This document shows, piece by piece, positions 35,521 through 43,306 of a stretch of 64,000 nt of DNA. Source of the DNA: an uncultured Oscillospiraceae bacterium. Lineage in GTDB: Bacteria; Bacillota; Clostridia; Oscillospirales; Acutalibacteraceae. The stretch covers positions 1 through 64,000 of the forward strand of contig URZE01000003.1 in NCBI GenBank assembly GCA_900552265.1. The letters are read 5' to 3'. How positions within the stretch are numbered: the first letter of the stretch is position 1; each line of letters begins with the position of its first letter. Position numbers and translations under genes: made by a program. A model generated the notes under the pieces. That model did no database searches and was not told where the DNA came from. It worked only from the letters and a program-made list of their open reading frames with translations.

Positions 35521-35999
35521 GTGGATTAAAAATAAAATTCAATGAAGTTTAGAATTATAAAAAAATTTGAACTAATAAGAGTATGAAATGGATTCAAATC
35601 AACTTTTTATAGAAGCCAACATACAAAAATCAAAGATAAGTTATGATATATCGCTTCACTGAAAAGTATTACTAAGCAAATCAAGGTAACTGTACCTGTG
35701 TTTATAAAACACTATAAAATTAAAAAATCCGTTAGAAAAATCAAACTTAAACATGAAATTATTACAACATATAATAAACGATTGTTAATACAATTAAAAT
35801 GTTTATACATATTTTATTTCTTATATACTTTTAAACGTAAAACAATGCATTTAATCATAAAAATTTTATAAAACAAATTTGTACTCGTGTTCTTGTATTG
35901 ACAGTTTTTTATTTTTTCTGTATTTACATTAACTTTCATAAAAATTAAAACTTTCACATATAGATTCTTAAAAGAATTTATATTTCGGGAGTGTATTAT
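35521..35999. other. intergenic gap upstream of spoIIID
   Basis: AT-rich sequence without a convincing ORF. Near its end two candidate promoters for spoIIID can be read. One is TTGACA (35898-35903) with 17 bp to TATTTA. The other is a sigma-E-like pair around TCATAAA (about 35937) and CATATAGAT (about 35957). Sigma-E control would fit known SpoIIID biology. Confidence 0.4.
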
Positions 36000-36260
36000 G
36001 TGAAAGAAATACTTGAATACAGAGCAATAAAGTTGGGAGAATATATAGTAAAAAATAAGTCTACGGTAAGAAGTGCGGCAAAAAAATTCGGTGTAAGTAA
36101 AAGTACTGTGCATAAAGATGTTTCGGAACGACTTAAAAATATAAATTTATCTCTTTATGAAGAAGTAAAAGATGTTCTTAAAATAAATAAAGCTCAGCGG
36201 CATATCCGTGGAGGATACGCTACAAAAAAGAAATATGCTATGAAAAAAGTTAATCACTAA
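36000..36260 (+). CDS. spoIIID: sporulation transcriptional regulator SpoIIID
   Basis: This DNA-binding protein turns mother-cell genes on or off between sigma-E and sigma-K stages. The 86-residue product matches the family end to end. It has KLGEYIVKNKSTVRSAAKKFG with the helix-turn-helix, the near-invariant FGVSKSTVHKDVSERL, and the basic C-terminal helix AQRHIRGGYATKKKY. I chose the GTG at 36000 because GGGAG lies 8 bases upstream; a GTG three codons earlier overlaps that site. It is monocistronic. ftsZ precedes it on the same strand but ends in a terminator. Confidence 0.95.
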   Translation: MKEILEYRAIKLGEYIVKNKSTVRSAAKKFGVSKSTVHKDVSERLKNINLSLYEEVKDVLKINKAQRHIRGGYATKKKYAMKKVNH

Positions 36261-36769
36261 AGCCAATCCTACATTTACATTACAATTATCGTAATCAGTA
36301 TAAAATCTCCATTCAGTAAAAAATAAACTTAATATTTTAAGTTATTAAATTTCATAGTTTTATAAAAATAAAATACGAGTAGATTATAAATTTTTATATC
36401 TTAATAATTCAATATTTTTAAAAAATGCGTTAGTATTTAAAAATCTCCGTTATAATATCGAAATCAATTGAACAAACAAAAATCAAAAATTAATATTGGA
36501 AATTTAAGGACAAGCATTTAAAAAACATATTGAACTTTAAAATATCAATCAACAACATTTTGTTTTGGAACAAATGATTGTAAAACTGTAGTTTCTACAG
36601 AAATTTTAAACTCGTTATAAAGTTAAATTACATTATAAAAAAATAATTACTACATTTTTTAAAAAGTACATTATAAAATTATTTAAATATAAACTAACAT
36701 TATACTTAAACTTGTTTTTGGATAAATTTTAGTGTTTTTGATATAATATTTTTCAGATCTAAAAGAGGA
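36261..36769. other. intergenic gap, no gene seen
   Basis: AT-rich, without a supported ORF or RNA. GTGTTTTTGATATAATATTT just before the exporter genes (36731-36750) supplies a good -10 (TATAAT at 36742-36747), but no clear -35. Confidence 0.45.
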
Positions 36770-38566
36770 GTGATATTTATAAAAATAAAATATTTAAAAA
36801 AATCATTAAAATATCTTTCTACATATCGAAATATGTTGTTTTTAATTTTATTCAATTTGATTATATCGCAGATATGCGGATTTTTTTTGCCCTGTATAAT
36901 GGCTGATATTGTAGATATAGGTATAAAACAACATGGATTTGTTGATATGGGAATTGTACGGGCGACTATGTCGGAATCTGAAATAATAAGGTGTCAAACT
37001 TCATACATACTGTCAAAGGGAGCAATTATGACGGGAATCACGCTGATTGTAGTGATTCTTGACGCTTTTACGGGGTATATAATTTCAAAAATTTCAGCGG
37101 ATATGTCATTAAAGCTCAGGAGAGATGTGTTTTTAAAAATATCTGATTTTTCATATCGAGATTACGATAAATTTTCCGTCTCTTCGCTTATAACAAGAGC
37201 TACTTCCGATGTGGAAAGTGTAAAGATCATGGTTTTATCTTCCACAAAAATGGTAATTCTGCCTTTTATGATAGGCGGCGGAATTTTTATGGCAATACAA
37301 AAAAGTGCTTCAATGAGCAGTATAATGGCATGGGGATCTGTTGGAGCCGTCGTGTGTGTTACAGCGTGTTTTTTGTTGGTAACTCCCAAAGTGAAAATTT
37401 TTCAAAAATTATTTGACAATTTCAATCAAATAATAAAGGAACGATTAAGCGGAGTACAGTTAATACGTGTTTTCGGTAAAGAAGAGTTTGAGCGTAAGAA
37501 ATTTAAAAAATCAAATGAGAAATTAACTTCAACTTCGCTATTTATAAATAAGATTACAATTATGATGGTTCCGATTCTTACTGCTATAATAAATTTTATG
37601 ACAGTTTTTATTGTTTGGGTCGGAGCTGAAAATATAAGTAAAAGCAGTATGAATGTCGGAGATGTAATGGCTTTTTTGCAATACGCAACAATGGTAATAA
37701 CGGCATTTGTAATGCTTTCGATAACGATTTCTTCTATGCCGAAATTTTGGGTATCAGCAGAAAGAATTTTTGAAGTGCTGGACACAGAAACAGTTACTAA
37801 AAATGAGGGAAAAAAATTTATTGAAAATATAAATTTAATTGAATTCAAAGACGTTGAATTCAGATATCCGGGAGCAGAAGAAAACGTTTTAAGTAATTTA
37901 AATTTTACTATAAAAGCTGGAGACCGAATAGCAATAACGGGAACTACGGGTTCAGGTAAATCCACATTGATTAAACTTTTGCTCGGATTTTATGCACCGT
38001 CAAACGGAAGTATACTTGTGAATGGTACTGACTTGAAAGATATCGATAAAAAAAATTTTTTAGAAAAAATCTCATATGTTCCGCAGGCCGGAACGCTGTT
38101 TTCGGGAAAACTTTCTTCTAATTTGCGTATAGGAAATGAAAATGCAACAAAAGATGAAATGAAGCGTTCGTTGGAAATTGCTCAGATATCTGATTTTGTA
38201 AATGAAAACGGATTTGATTTTGAAATAATGAAAAACGGTAACAATATTTCGGGAGGACAACGACAAAGAATAGCAATAGCTCGAGCTATTCTGAGAAATG
38301 CCGATATGTATGTGTTTGACGATAGTTTTTCTCGATTAGATTTCAAAACTGATTCAAATTTAAGGAAAGCTCTTAATACACAAATTAAAGACGCTGTAAA
38401 AGTGACGGTTTCTCAAAGAATAGGTACGATAAAACAATCTGATATGATAATTGTTTTAGATGAAGGAAAAATTTCCGGAATCGGAACTCATGAAAAACTC
38501 ATGCTCGAATGTGAAATTTATAAAAATATGGCGGAACTTCAGCTGGGAAAGGAGGAAGCAAAGTAA
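36770..38566 (+). CDS. ABC exporter half-transporter, subunit with degenerate ATPase site
   Basis: This is a type IV exporter half (6 membrane helices, ~residues 15-310, then the ATPase domain). Walker A is GTTGSGKST and the signature ISGGQRQR. Walker B is followed by Asp instead of the catalytic Glu (VFDDSFSRLD), and the H-loop His is replaced by Gln (VSQRIGTI). This is the pattern of the inactive-site partner in heterodimers such as TM287/288 or LmrCD. The substrate is unknown. Start: the first possible codon, GTG at 36770, overlaps the ribosome site AGAGGAG. The ATA at 36779, preceding KIKYLKKS, is spaced 9 bases from it and may be the real start. The next gene overlaps by one base. Confidence 0.9.
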   Translation: MIFIKIKYLKKSLKYLSTYRNMLFLILFNLIISQICGFFLPCIMADIVDIGIKQHGFVDMGIVRATMSESEIIRCQTSYILSKGAIMTGITLIVVILDAFTGYIISKISADMSLKLRRDVFLKISDFSYRDYDKFSVSSLITRATSDVESVKIMVLSSTKMVILPFMIGGGIFMAIQKSASMSSIMAWGSVGAVVCVTACFLLVTPKVKIFQKLFDNFNQIIKERLSGVQLIRVFGKEEFERKKFKKSNEKLTSTSLFINKITIMMVPILTAIINFMTVFIVWVGAENISKSSMNVGDVMAFLQYATMVITAFVMLSITISSMPKFWVSAERIFEVLDTETVTKNEGKKFIENINLIEFKDVEFRYPGAEENVLSNLNFTIKAGDRIAITGTTGSGKSTLIKLLLGFYAPSNGSILVNGTDLKDIDKKNFLEKISYVPQAGTLFSGKLSSNLRIGNENATKDEMKRSLEIAQISDFVNENGFDFEIMKNGNNISGGQRQRIAIARAILRNADMYVFDDSFSRLDFKTDSNLRKALNTQIKDAVKVTVSQRIGTIKQSDMIIVLDEGKISGIGTHEKLMLECEIYKNMAELQLGKEEAK

Positions 38567-40359
38567 TGAAGTCAAATGAGCAAACAAAAGATAAATCGCA
38601 AAATTCGGAAATAAAGAGAACAAGGTATAATATAAAGAAAGTTTGGAATTATGTTTCCGAATATAAGATATATATTTTTGTTATATTTATTTTTGCAATC
38701 CTTGAATCTTTGTCGATTGTTTTTGGTCCCAAACTTACCGGTAGTGCGATTACATTGCTGTCTGAAGAAAATATTGACTTTGATTATCTTTTTAAAATAA
38801 TAATTAAAATGTTGTTGCTTTTTTCTGTTTATGCATTGTCGTCATGTCTTGGTAGTTATTTCGTGTCACTTGTGACGATAAAAGTAACATACAGACTTCG
38901 CAATGAAATATCTCTCAAAATGGACAAGCTTTCTCTTGAATACATTAACAGCGTTAGTTATGGTGATGTCCTTTCTTGTGTTATGAACGATGTAGAAAGT
39001 CTTAGTTCAGCGTTTACACAAAGCATAAGTCGTATTGCTTCATCTGTTGTAATGGCAATCGGAGTACTTTTTATGATGATATCAATAAGCTTTAAAATGA
39101 CTCTTGCTTTTATAGCTGTTTTACCTGTGATAGGGATTGTAGCGGTGATCATCTTAAAAAAATCACAAAAATATTTTGTTGAATATCAAAAACAACTCGG
39201 AGAAATAAATGGATTTATAGAAGAAACTTTTTCAGGTCACGAAGTTATAAGTATTTTTAATGCAAAAGATAAAATTAAAAACAATTTTGATGAAATAAAT
39301 CATAGAATGTACGATTCTTCTCAAAAATCACAATTTTTATCAGGAATTACTCCTTGTGTGGTGGAAATGATTTCTAAAGCAAGTTACATAGTTTCATGCG
39401 TAATGGGAGGATATCTTGCGGTTATGAAATTACTGAGTATAGGTGATATAACAGCTTTCATTGCGTATTCTAATCAGTTTATGGAACCGGTCATTCAGGT
39501 AACTTCCATTTCGGGAATTCTACAGCAAATAGTCGCTTCTTCACAGAGAATTTTTGAATTTCTTGAAGCACCCGAAGAACCACAAAATGATAAAGAAGAT
39601 TTGGATGTAAATATTAATTCTCTACAAACATATGAGATAGAATTTAAAAATGTAAGTTTTGGATATACTTCCGAAAAGAAAATAATAAAAGATTTTTCAC
39701 TTAAAGTTAAATTAGGTCAAACTCTTGCAATAGTAGGAGAAACGGGTTCCGGTAAAACCACTCTTATAAATATTTTAATGAGATTTTTGGAAAATTTTGA
39801 GGGAGAAATATTGTTAGGTGGAAAAAATATAAAAAGTTTTTCTCTCAAAGAATACCGTAAACTATTTGGATTGGTAACTCAAGATTCCTGGTTATACGGC
39901 GGTACAATATATGAAAATATAGCTTACGGAAAAGAAAATTCTTCCGAAAATGAAATAAAATTTGCAGCTGAACATGTAGGAGCAAGTCATTTTATAGAGT
40001 CTTTACCTGCAGGATACAATACTGTAATTGCAGAAAATATGTATAACATATCCGAAGGTCAAAAACAGCTTTTATGTATTGCAAGAATGATATTGAAAAA
40101 CGCTCCGATTTTTATCATGGATGAAGCCACATCTTCCGTCGACGTTTTTACGGAAAGCCGTATACAGAATACTCTAAAAAAAATTCTAAAGGATAAGACT
40201 TCCATTGTAATAGCGCACAGACTTAGTACTATAAAAAATGCTGATCTTGTGGCCGTTATGGAAAAAGGTAAACTTATGGAAATAGGTACGCATGATGAGC
40301 TTATGCATAAAGAGGGAATATATTTCAACATGTATATGAGTCAATTTGATAGAGTATAA
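38566..40359 (+). CDS. ABC exporter half-transporter, catalytic partner
   Basis: This is the second half of the heterodimer, 597 residues: a charged N-terminus, six membrane helices (~residues 35-320) and the ATPase domain. It has a full catalytic set, with Walker A GETGSGKTTL, Walker B IFIMDEATSSVD with the catalytic Glu, and H-loop IAHRLSTI. Its own signature is ISEGQKQ instead of LSGGQ. Because each site combines Walker A/B of one half with the signature of the other, the degenerate signature here pairs with the degenerate Walker B of the first subunit, giving one consensus and one inactive site. Overlapping TAATG start and AAAGGAGG site indicate coupled translation. The substrate is unknown. 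Confidence 0.92.
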   Translation: MKSNEQTKDKSQNSEIKRTRYNIKKVWNYVSEYKIYIFVIFIFAILESLSIVFGPKLTGSAITLLSEENIDFDYLFKIIIKMLLLFSVYALSSCLGSYFVSLVTIKVTYRLRNEISLKMDKLSLEYINSVSYGDVLSCVMNDVESLSSAFTQSISRIASSVVMAIGVLFMMISISFKMTLAFIAVLPVIGIVAVIILKKSQKYFVEYQKQLGEINGFIEETFSGHEVISIFNAKDKIKNNFDEINHRMYDSSQKSQFLSGITPCVVEMISKASYIVSCVMGGYLAVMKLLSIGDITAFIAYSNQFMEPVIQVTSISGILQQIVASSQRIFEFLEAPEEPQNDKEDLDVNINSLQTYEIEFKNVSFGYTSEKKIIKDFSLKVKLGQTLAIVGETGSGKTTLINILMRFLENFEGEILLGGKNIKSFSLKEYRKLFGLVTQDSWLYGGTIYENIAYGKENSSENEIKFAAEHVGASHFIESLPAGYNTVIAENMYNISEGQKQLLCIARMILKNAPIFIMDEATSSVDVFTESRIQNTLKKILKDKTSIVIAHRLSTIKNADLVAVMEKGKLMEIGTHDELMHKEGIYFNMYMSQFDRV

Positions 40360-40364
40360 AACTA

Positions 40365-40387
40365 AGCCACCGAATATATCGGTGGCT
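40365..40387 (+). terminator. hairpin after the ABC exporter pair
   Basis: A 9-bp stem, AGCCACCGA/TCGGTGGCT, with a 5-base loop lies 6 bp after the stop codon. The T tract that follows is poor (GTTAATTTG), so termination may be weak. Confidence 0.55.
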
Positions 40388-40570
40388 GTTAATTTGTCTG
40401 TTAAAAGTATAAAATTTAAATTTTGATTTTTTACCTTTCATTGGGAAAGGAAAAATTACTTAGTCTTTTGGGTGGCATATAGGGTTGCTCTGGAGATTCA
40501 CGGAAAGTAGTAGGTGTTCTAAGACTTTTTAATATTTCCTTGTATTTTACCGTATTTTTTTTGACATCAC

Positions 40571-40882
40571 CTATGAGATTTTTTCACCGGTAGAAAGTTT
40601 ATTCAATAATGTTACACGAGTAATGTCTCTAATGACATTTTCATAATTTTCTTGTGTAAAGTTTTTTCCACCGCCGATACTTTCTAATTCTTCCTCAGAA
40701 ATTTCTCCATTTTTTTCTTCGAATAATTCGAATATTTTTTTCAATTCATTTGCTTTTTCAAGAGATATCTCTATTCCGTTGTCGTTAAGATATTTTTTAA
40801 TTTCCTCCCCACTTGCAAGTGACTGGAGATATGGAACGGTATCGGGTTTATCTAAAAATTCTATTATTTGCTCTTTTTCCAT
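40571..40882 (-). CDS. Nif11-like double-glycine leader protein, probably frameshifted
   Basis: The 103-residue product has a helical, acidic N-terminal leader. It ends SEEELESIGGG (residues 62-72), closely matching the leader consensus of Nif11-type precursors processed by C39 transporters. The segment after the cleavage site begins KNFTQENYENVIRDITRV. The frame stops at 40571 just after an A6 run (in GGTGAAAAAATC). With one extra A, the reading continues to 40431, adding a plausible tail with PTTFRESPEQPYMPPKRLSNF. The restored protein would be about 150 residues, the size of the homologue at 45930. It may be a pseudogene, a slippage site or a sequencing error. It is probably a substrate of the exporter at 47-52 kb. 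Ribosome site AAAGGAAG. Confidence 0.72.
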   Translation of the reverse strand: MEKEQIIEFLDKPDTVPYLQSLASGEEIKKYLNDNGIEISLEKANELKKIFELFEEKNGEISEEELESIGGGKNFTQENYENVIRDITRVTLLNKLSTGEKIS

Positions 40883-41119
40883 GGTTAACTTCCTTTCTAT
40901 TAAAAAATTTGTTACTATTATATATTATTATTTAATATAATACAATAAAAAAATTAAAAATATTAAAATAATATACTTTTTTTAAAAACATTTTAATATA
41001 TAAAAATATTTTTTATTTAATATTAAGAAAATAAAAACACATAAAAACTGCAATATGTGTAGTTATATGGCATGTTATAAACCTTAACATATAACAATAT
41101 TTGGTGGAAGTGTAACATA

Positions 41120-41296
41120 TTGGTTAACGGATATAAAACCTTTTCGGTTCGGCTAAAAAATGATATGGTGGAGCAACTCGACCGTGTTGCATTTAATACG
41201 GGGAGAAGCAGAAATGAACTGATAGGGATGATGCTTCGTTTCGCTCTGGATAACTGCAAAATCGAAGGGAGTACCCCTTCAATAAGTGGGTTCTGA
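41120..41296 (+). CDS. ribbon-helix-helix (CopG/Arc-type) small protein
   Basis: This 58-residue protein has the compact RHH fold. The strand TFSVRLKNDMVEQLDRVA is followed by the turn FNTGRSRNELI and helix MMLRFALDNCKIE. RHH proteins bind DNA as dimers through the N-terminal strand and often repress plasmid or element genes or antitoxin operons. It appears to start with TTG at 41120 after GGTGGAAGTG. Its base composition is richer in G+C than its neighbours, which, with the nearby XRE and sigma-like genes, hints at transfer. No toxin partner is visible. Confidence 0.75.
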   Translation: MVNGYKTFSVRLKNDMVEQLDRVAFNTGRSRNELIGMMLRFALDNCKIEGSTPSISGF

Positions 41297-41390
41297 TTTA
41301 TAAAGTCAGGCCCGGTTTTGCTACATAAATTACAGCAGATACAAAGTATAATTTGTACCTGCCGTAGTTTCGTATATATTTTTATGCTTC

Positions 41391-41474
41391 TTAGTTTTTT
41401 TCTTTTTTTATTCCGAATATTTTTCTCAAAATAAATCCTAAAACACCGGGACTTTTTATTACAACAACTTTCAT
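41391..41474 (-). CDS. spoVM: stage V sporulation protein SpoVM
   Basis: This 27-residue peptide begins MKVVVIKSPGVLGFILRKIF and ends in a Lys-rich tail. It matches the SpoVM pattern of the 26-residue B. subtilis protein: a short hydrophobic amphipathic helix with a Pro at position 9, then basic residues. SpoVM inserts into the convex forespore membrane and recruits SpoIVA to begin coat assembly. The ATG follows AGGGGG by 7 bases. The reading frame is short and lies inside a longer, overlapping open frame in another phase, so it is easily missed. Its neighbour upstream is another small membrane protein. Confidence 0.85.
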   Translation of the reverse strand: MKVVVIKSPGVLGFILRKIFGIKKEKN

Positions 41475-41498
41475 CCGTTAAACCCCCTATATTCAGAA

Positions 41499-41642
41499 TC
41501 AACATTTTATAAGAGCTATCGATAATATTACAAGTATAATCGATATTATAATAATGATCAGAGATTCAGGAAATAAAAATGAAAGCGTAAGCCCCAGCCC
41601 GAAAGCAAGTGCCAGAATGCCTTGCTGTTTGTAGCCGCACAT
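41499..41642 (-). CDS. small hydrophobic protein upstream of spoVM
   Basis: This is a 47-residue protein starting MCGYKQQGILALAFG. It has two hydrophobic stretches (about residues 9-21 and 27-45) separated by FLFPES, so it is likely a membrane hairpin. I do not recognise a family. Its stop lies 24 bp before the spoVM start on the same strand, so the two are probably one transcript. The GGCGGTG ribosome site supports the internal ATG at 41642 over the longer frame. It may act with spoVM in sporulation, but only the context suggests so. Confidence 0.7.
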   Translation of the reverse strand: MCGYKQQGILALAFGLGLTLSFLFPESLIIIIISIILVILSIALIKC

Positions 41643-41772
41643 AAACTTCACCGCCGTTACTTTGAAAATTAATATGCGAATATAAGCCCGACTGAAACTT
41701 AACATTTTAAAATTCTCTTTTTTTATATTATACTCATTATTTCAAAAAATGTTATTTAAAGAAAACAAGAGT

Positions 41773-42165
41773 TTATATCTTAAGATTGATGTCAGATAAA
41801 GTAACGGCTGTTGCTACTTTGAGTGCAGAGGCAATTTTTCTTTTTTCATTTGTATTTATGGGTTCACCGTTAAACATTAGTCCTTCTTGATTTTCCAGAT
41901 CACTGATGAAATCTGAAATAATACTGTATATCTCGGATTTTTCGGGATTTATTTTATTTTTTTCATCCAAATTCAGTACATAATCACCGCTGGCATCAAG
42001 AATTCTGCAAATTTTTGCTAATGTAAAATTATCAGGTTCACGCCTCCCTTGTTCGTACATTCCGACGGTTGATGCGGAAATTCCTAATTTATCGGCCAAC
42101 TGTGCCTGAGTGAGACCTGCTTTGATTCTCAAATATTTTAATTTGTGGGCTAAACTGTTGTTAAT
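41773..42165 (-). CDS. XRE-family helix-turn-helix regulator
   Basis: This is a 130-residue repressor-type DNA-binding protein. The HTH_3 domain (about residues 3-60) includes KLKYLRIKAGLTQAQLADKLGISASTVGMYEQGRREPD. The C-terminal ~65 residues are helical, of unknown role, perhaps dimerisation. The most natural N-terminus (NNSLAHKLKYLR) requires an ATT start codon at 42165, which lies 9 bases after AGGGAG. The nearest ordinary start is TTG at 42132, which would cut into the first helix of the HTH fold and has no ribosome site. It lies next to the RHH and sigma-like genes, a usual set on mobile elements. Confidence 0.85.
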   Translation of the reverse strand: MNNSLAHKLKYLRIKAGLTQAQLADKLGISASTVGMYEQGRREPDNFTLAKICRILDASGDYVLNLDEKNKINPEKSEIYSIISDFISDLENQEGLMFNGEPINTNEKRKIASALKVATAVTLSDINLKI

Positions 42166-42437
42166 GGGTAATCACTCCCTGAAAAAGTATAGATACGGTG
42201 CTGTTGAATAAATTCGTGTTATAAAAACATTTAGATTAGCACAAAATTCTAAAATAAATATTTATAAAGTATGATATAATATTTTTGAAAGTAAAAGTTA
42301 ATAAAACTTTGTCGAAAGATGTTAAATTGTATAATAATTATATCACTTACACATTTAGTGTGCAATAAATGTATAAGTAACCCACTTTTTGGAATTGTTA
42401 TATTTTTTGTAAGATGATGTTAAAAATTAAATTATTG
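42166..42437. other. divergent intergenic region, no gene seen
   Basis: Sequence between the XRE gene (minus) and the sigma-like gene pair (plus). ATGATATAATATTTTT near 42270-42285 gives a good -10 on the plus strand, without a matching -35. No RNA or ORF is supported. Confidence 0.4.
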
Positions 42438-42466
42438 TTGACTCGTTAATATACACATGATACCAT
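42438..42466 (+). promoter_or_regulatory. candidate promoter of the sigma-like gene pair
   Basis: TTGACT (42438-42443), 17 bp, then TACCAT (42461-42466), about 110 bp upstream of the first gene. The -10 is a moderate match. Confidence 0.45.
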
Positions 42467-42575
42467 AAATACGGAAGCCATGATTAAGGAATTTAAACAG
42501 GCAAAAAATTAAAGTATAACGGGAGCTTTTTATTTTTTATACTTAACTACACGAATCGTGTAAAGGAGAATTACT

Positions 42576-42791
42576 GTGTACTACAAAATTTTGTCTCAAA
42601 GATATTTGGAGGAAGCGGAAATCCTGAAAAAACATATTAAATCACTTAAAACACAATATGTGTTGAAAAACGAGGCTTCGGAAATTGATGAATTGCATTA
42701 TCGTATTACGATTTTGTATGAAATGTATTTAGATTTAGTTCATGTGGGAAAATATTTACAAAGAAAGTATGAGGTGATGCAAAATGAGTAA
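42576..42791 (+). CDS. small helical protein of unknown function
   Basis: This 71-residue protein is predicted to be nearly all helical (MYYKILSQRYLEEAEILKKHIKSL), with charged heptad-like spacing, so it is probably a coiled coil. I do not recognise a family. It overlaps the start of the sigma-region-4 gene by 8 bp, which indicates translational coupling and possibly joint function. GTG start after AAAGGAG. Such small coiled-coil genes upstream of sigma-like genes occur in phage and conjugative elements of Clostridia. Confidence 0.7.
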   Translation: MYYKILSQRYLEEAEILKKHIKSLKTQYVLKNEASEIDELHYRITILYEMYLDLVHVGKYLQRKYEVMQNE

Positions 42792-43083
42792 TCGTCCATT
42801 ACTTTTGGACGGATTTACTGAGTCTTTAGTTAGTTTTTCCAACTATCGTAACGAAAAAAATGAAAAAGAAGATACTCACCATAAAAAGATGATATATTCG
42901 CTGAAAAAAATAATAGTTGGCGAACTTACACCTAAACAACAAAGATGCGTTTGGCTTTATTACGGAGAGAGAAAAAAGATGAAAGATATAGCTTGTGAAA
43001 TGGGTATAGGAGTTTCTTCGGTTTCCAGGCACTTAAAGAGGGCACGTATGCGCATAGAAAAAACAATGAATTATTATTTTTAA
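42784..43083 (+). CDS. sigma-70 region-4-like DNA-binding protein
   Basis: The 99-residue product has a C-terminal sigma region 4: ELTPKQQRCVWLYYGERKKMKDIACEMGIGVSSVSRHLKRARMRI, a helix-turn-helix that would contact a -35 element. There is no region 2, so it cannot by itself be a full sigma factor. It is likely a transcription regulator or an element-encoded sigma-like protein. Its N-terminal ~45 residues are charged and variable. It is coupled to the small helical gene before it, and spoIIE starts 220 bp downstream under its own promoter. Confidence 0.8.
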   Translation: MSNRPLLLDGFTESLVSFSNYRNEKNEKEDTHHKKMIYSLKKIIVGELTPKQQRCVWLYYGERKKMKDIACEMGIGVSSVSRHLKRARMRIEKTMNYYF

Positions 43084-43203
43084 AAAATACGACAAAAAAC
43101 TAACAAAATATTACTTTTATTAACGTTTAATTTGCAGCAATCGTCAATATATGTGATTAAAAATTAAAATAATTCTAAAATATCAATATTATTCCAGCGT
43201 GGT

Positions 43204-43237
43204 TTGACAGTATTTTCCACACCTCGGTTTATATAAT
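43204..43237 (+). promoter_or_regulatory. spoIIE promoter with 22-bp spacer and Spo0A-box-like -35
   Basis: TTGACA (43204-43209) and a perfect TATAAT (43232-43237) are separated by 22 bp. TTTGACA on the -35 resembles a Spo0A box at six of seven positions. In B. subtilis spoIIE is transcribed by sigma-A RNA polymerase from a promoter with unusually long spacing and Spo0A boxes at the -35. The gene here is spoIIE, so the arrangement appears conserved. Confidence 0.7.
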
Positions 43238-43306
43238 TAGTTTGTCAGGTATCGATGCGAAAGTATATTTCGATAAAACACAAATTATTTTGAGGTGACG
43301 AAGAAA

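Noticed and set aside
41023..41505. Minus-strand frame of 160 codons
   Set aside because: It overlaps spoVM and the antisense of the RHH gene, has no family-like sequence, and is explained by chance openness. The short frame has the ribosome site.
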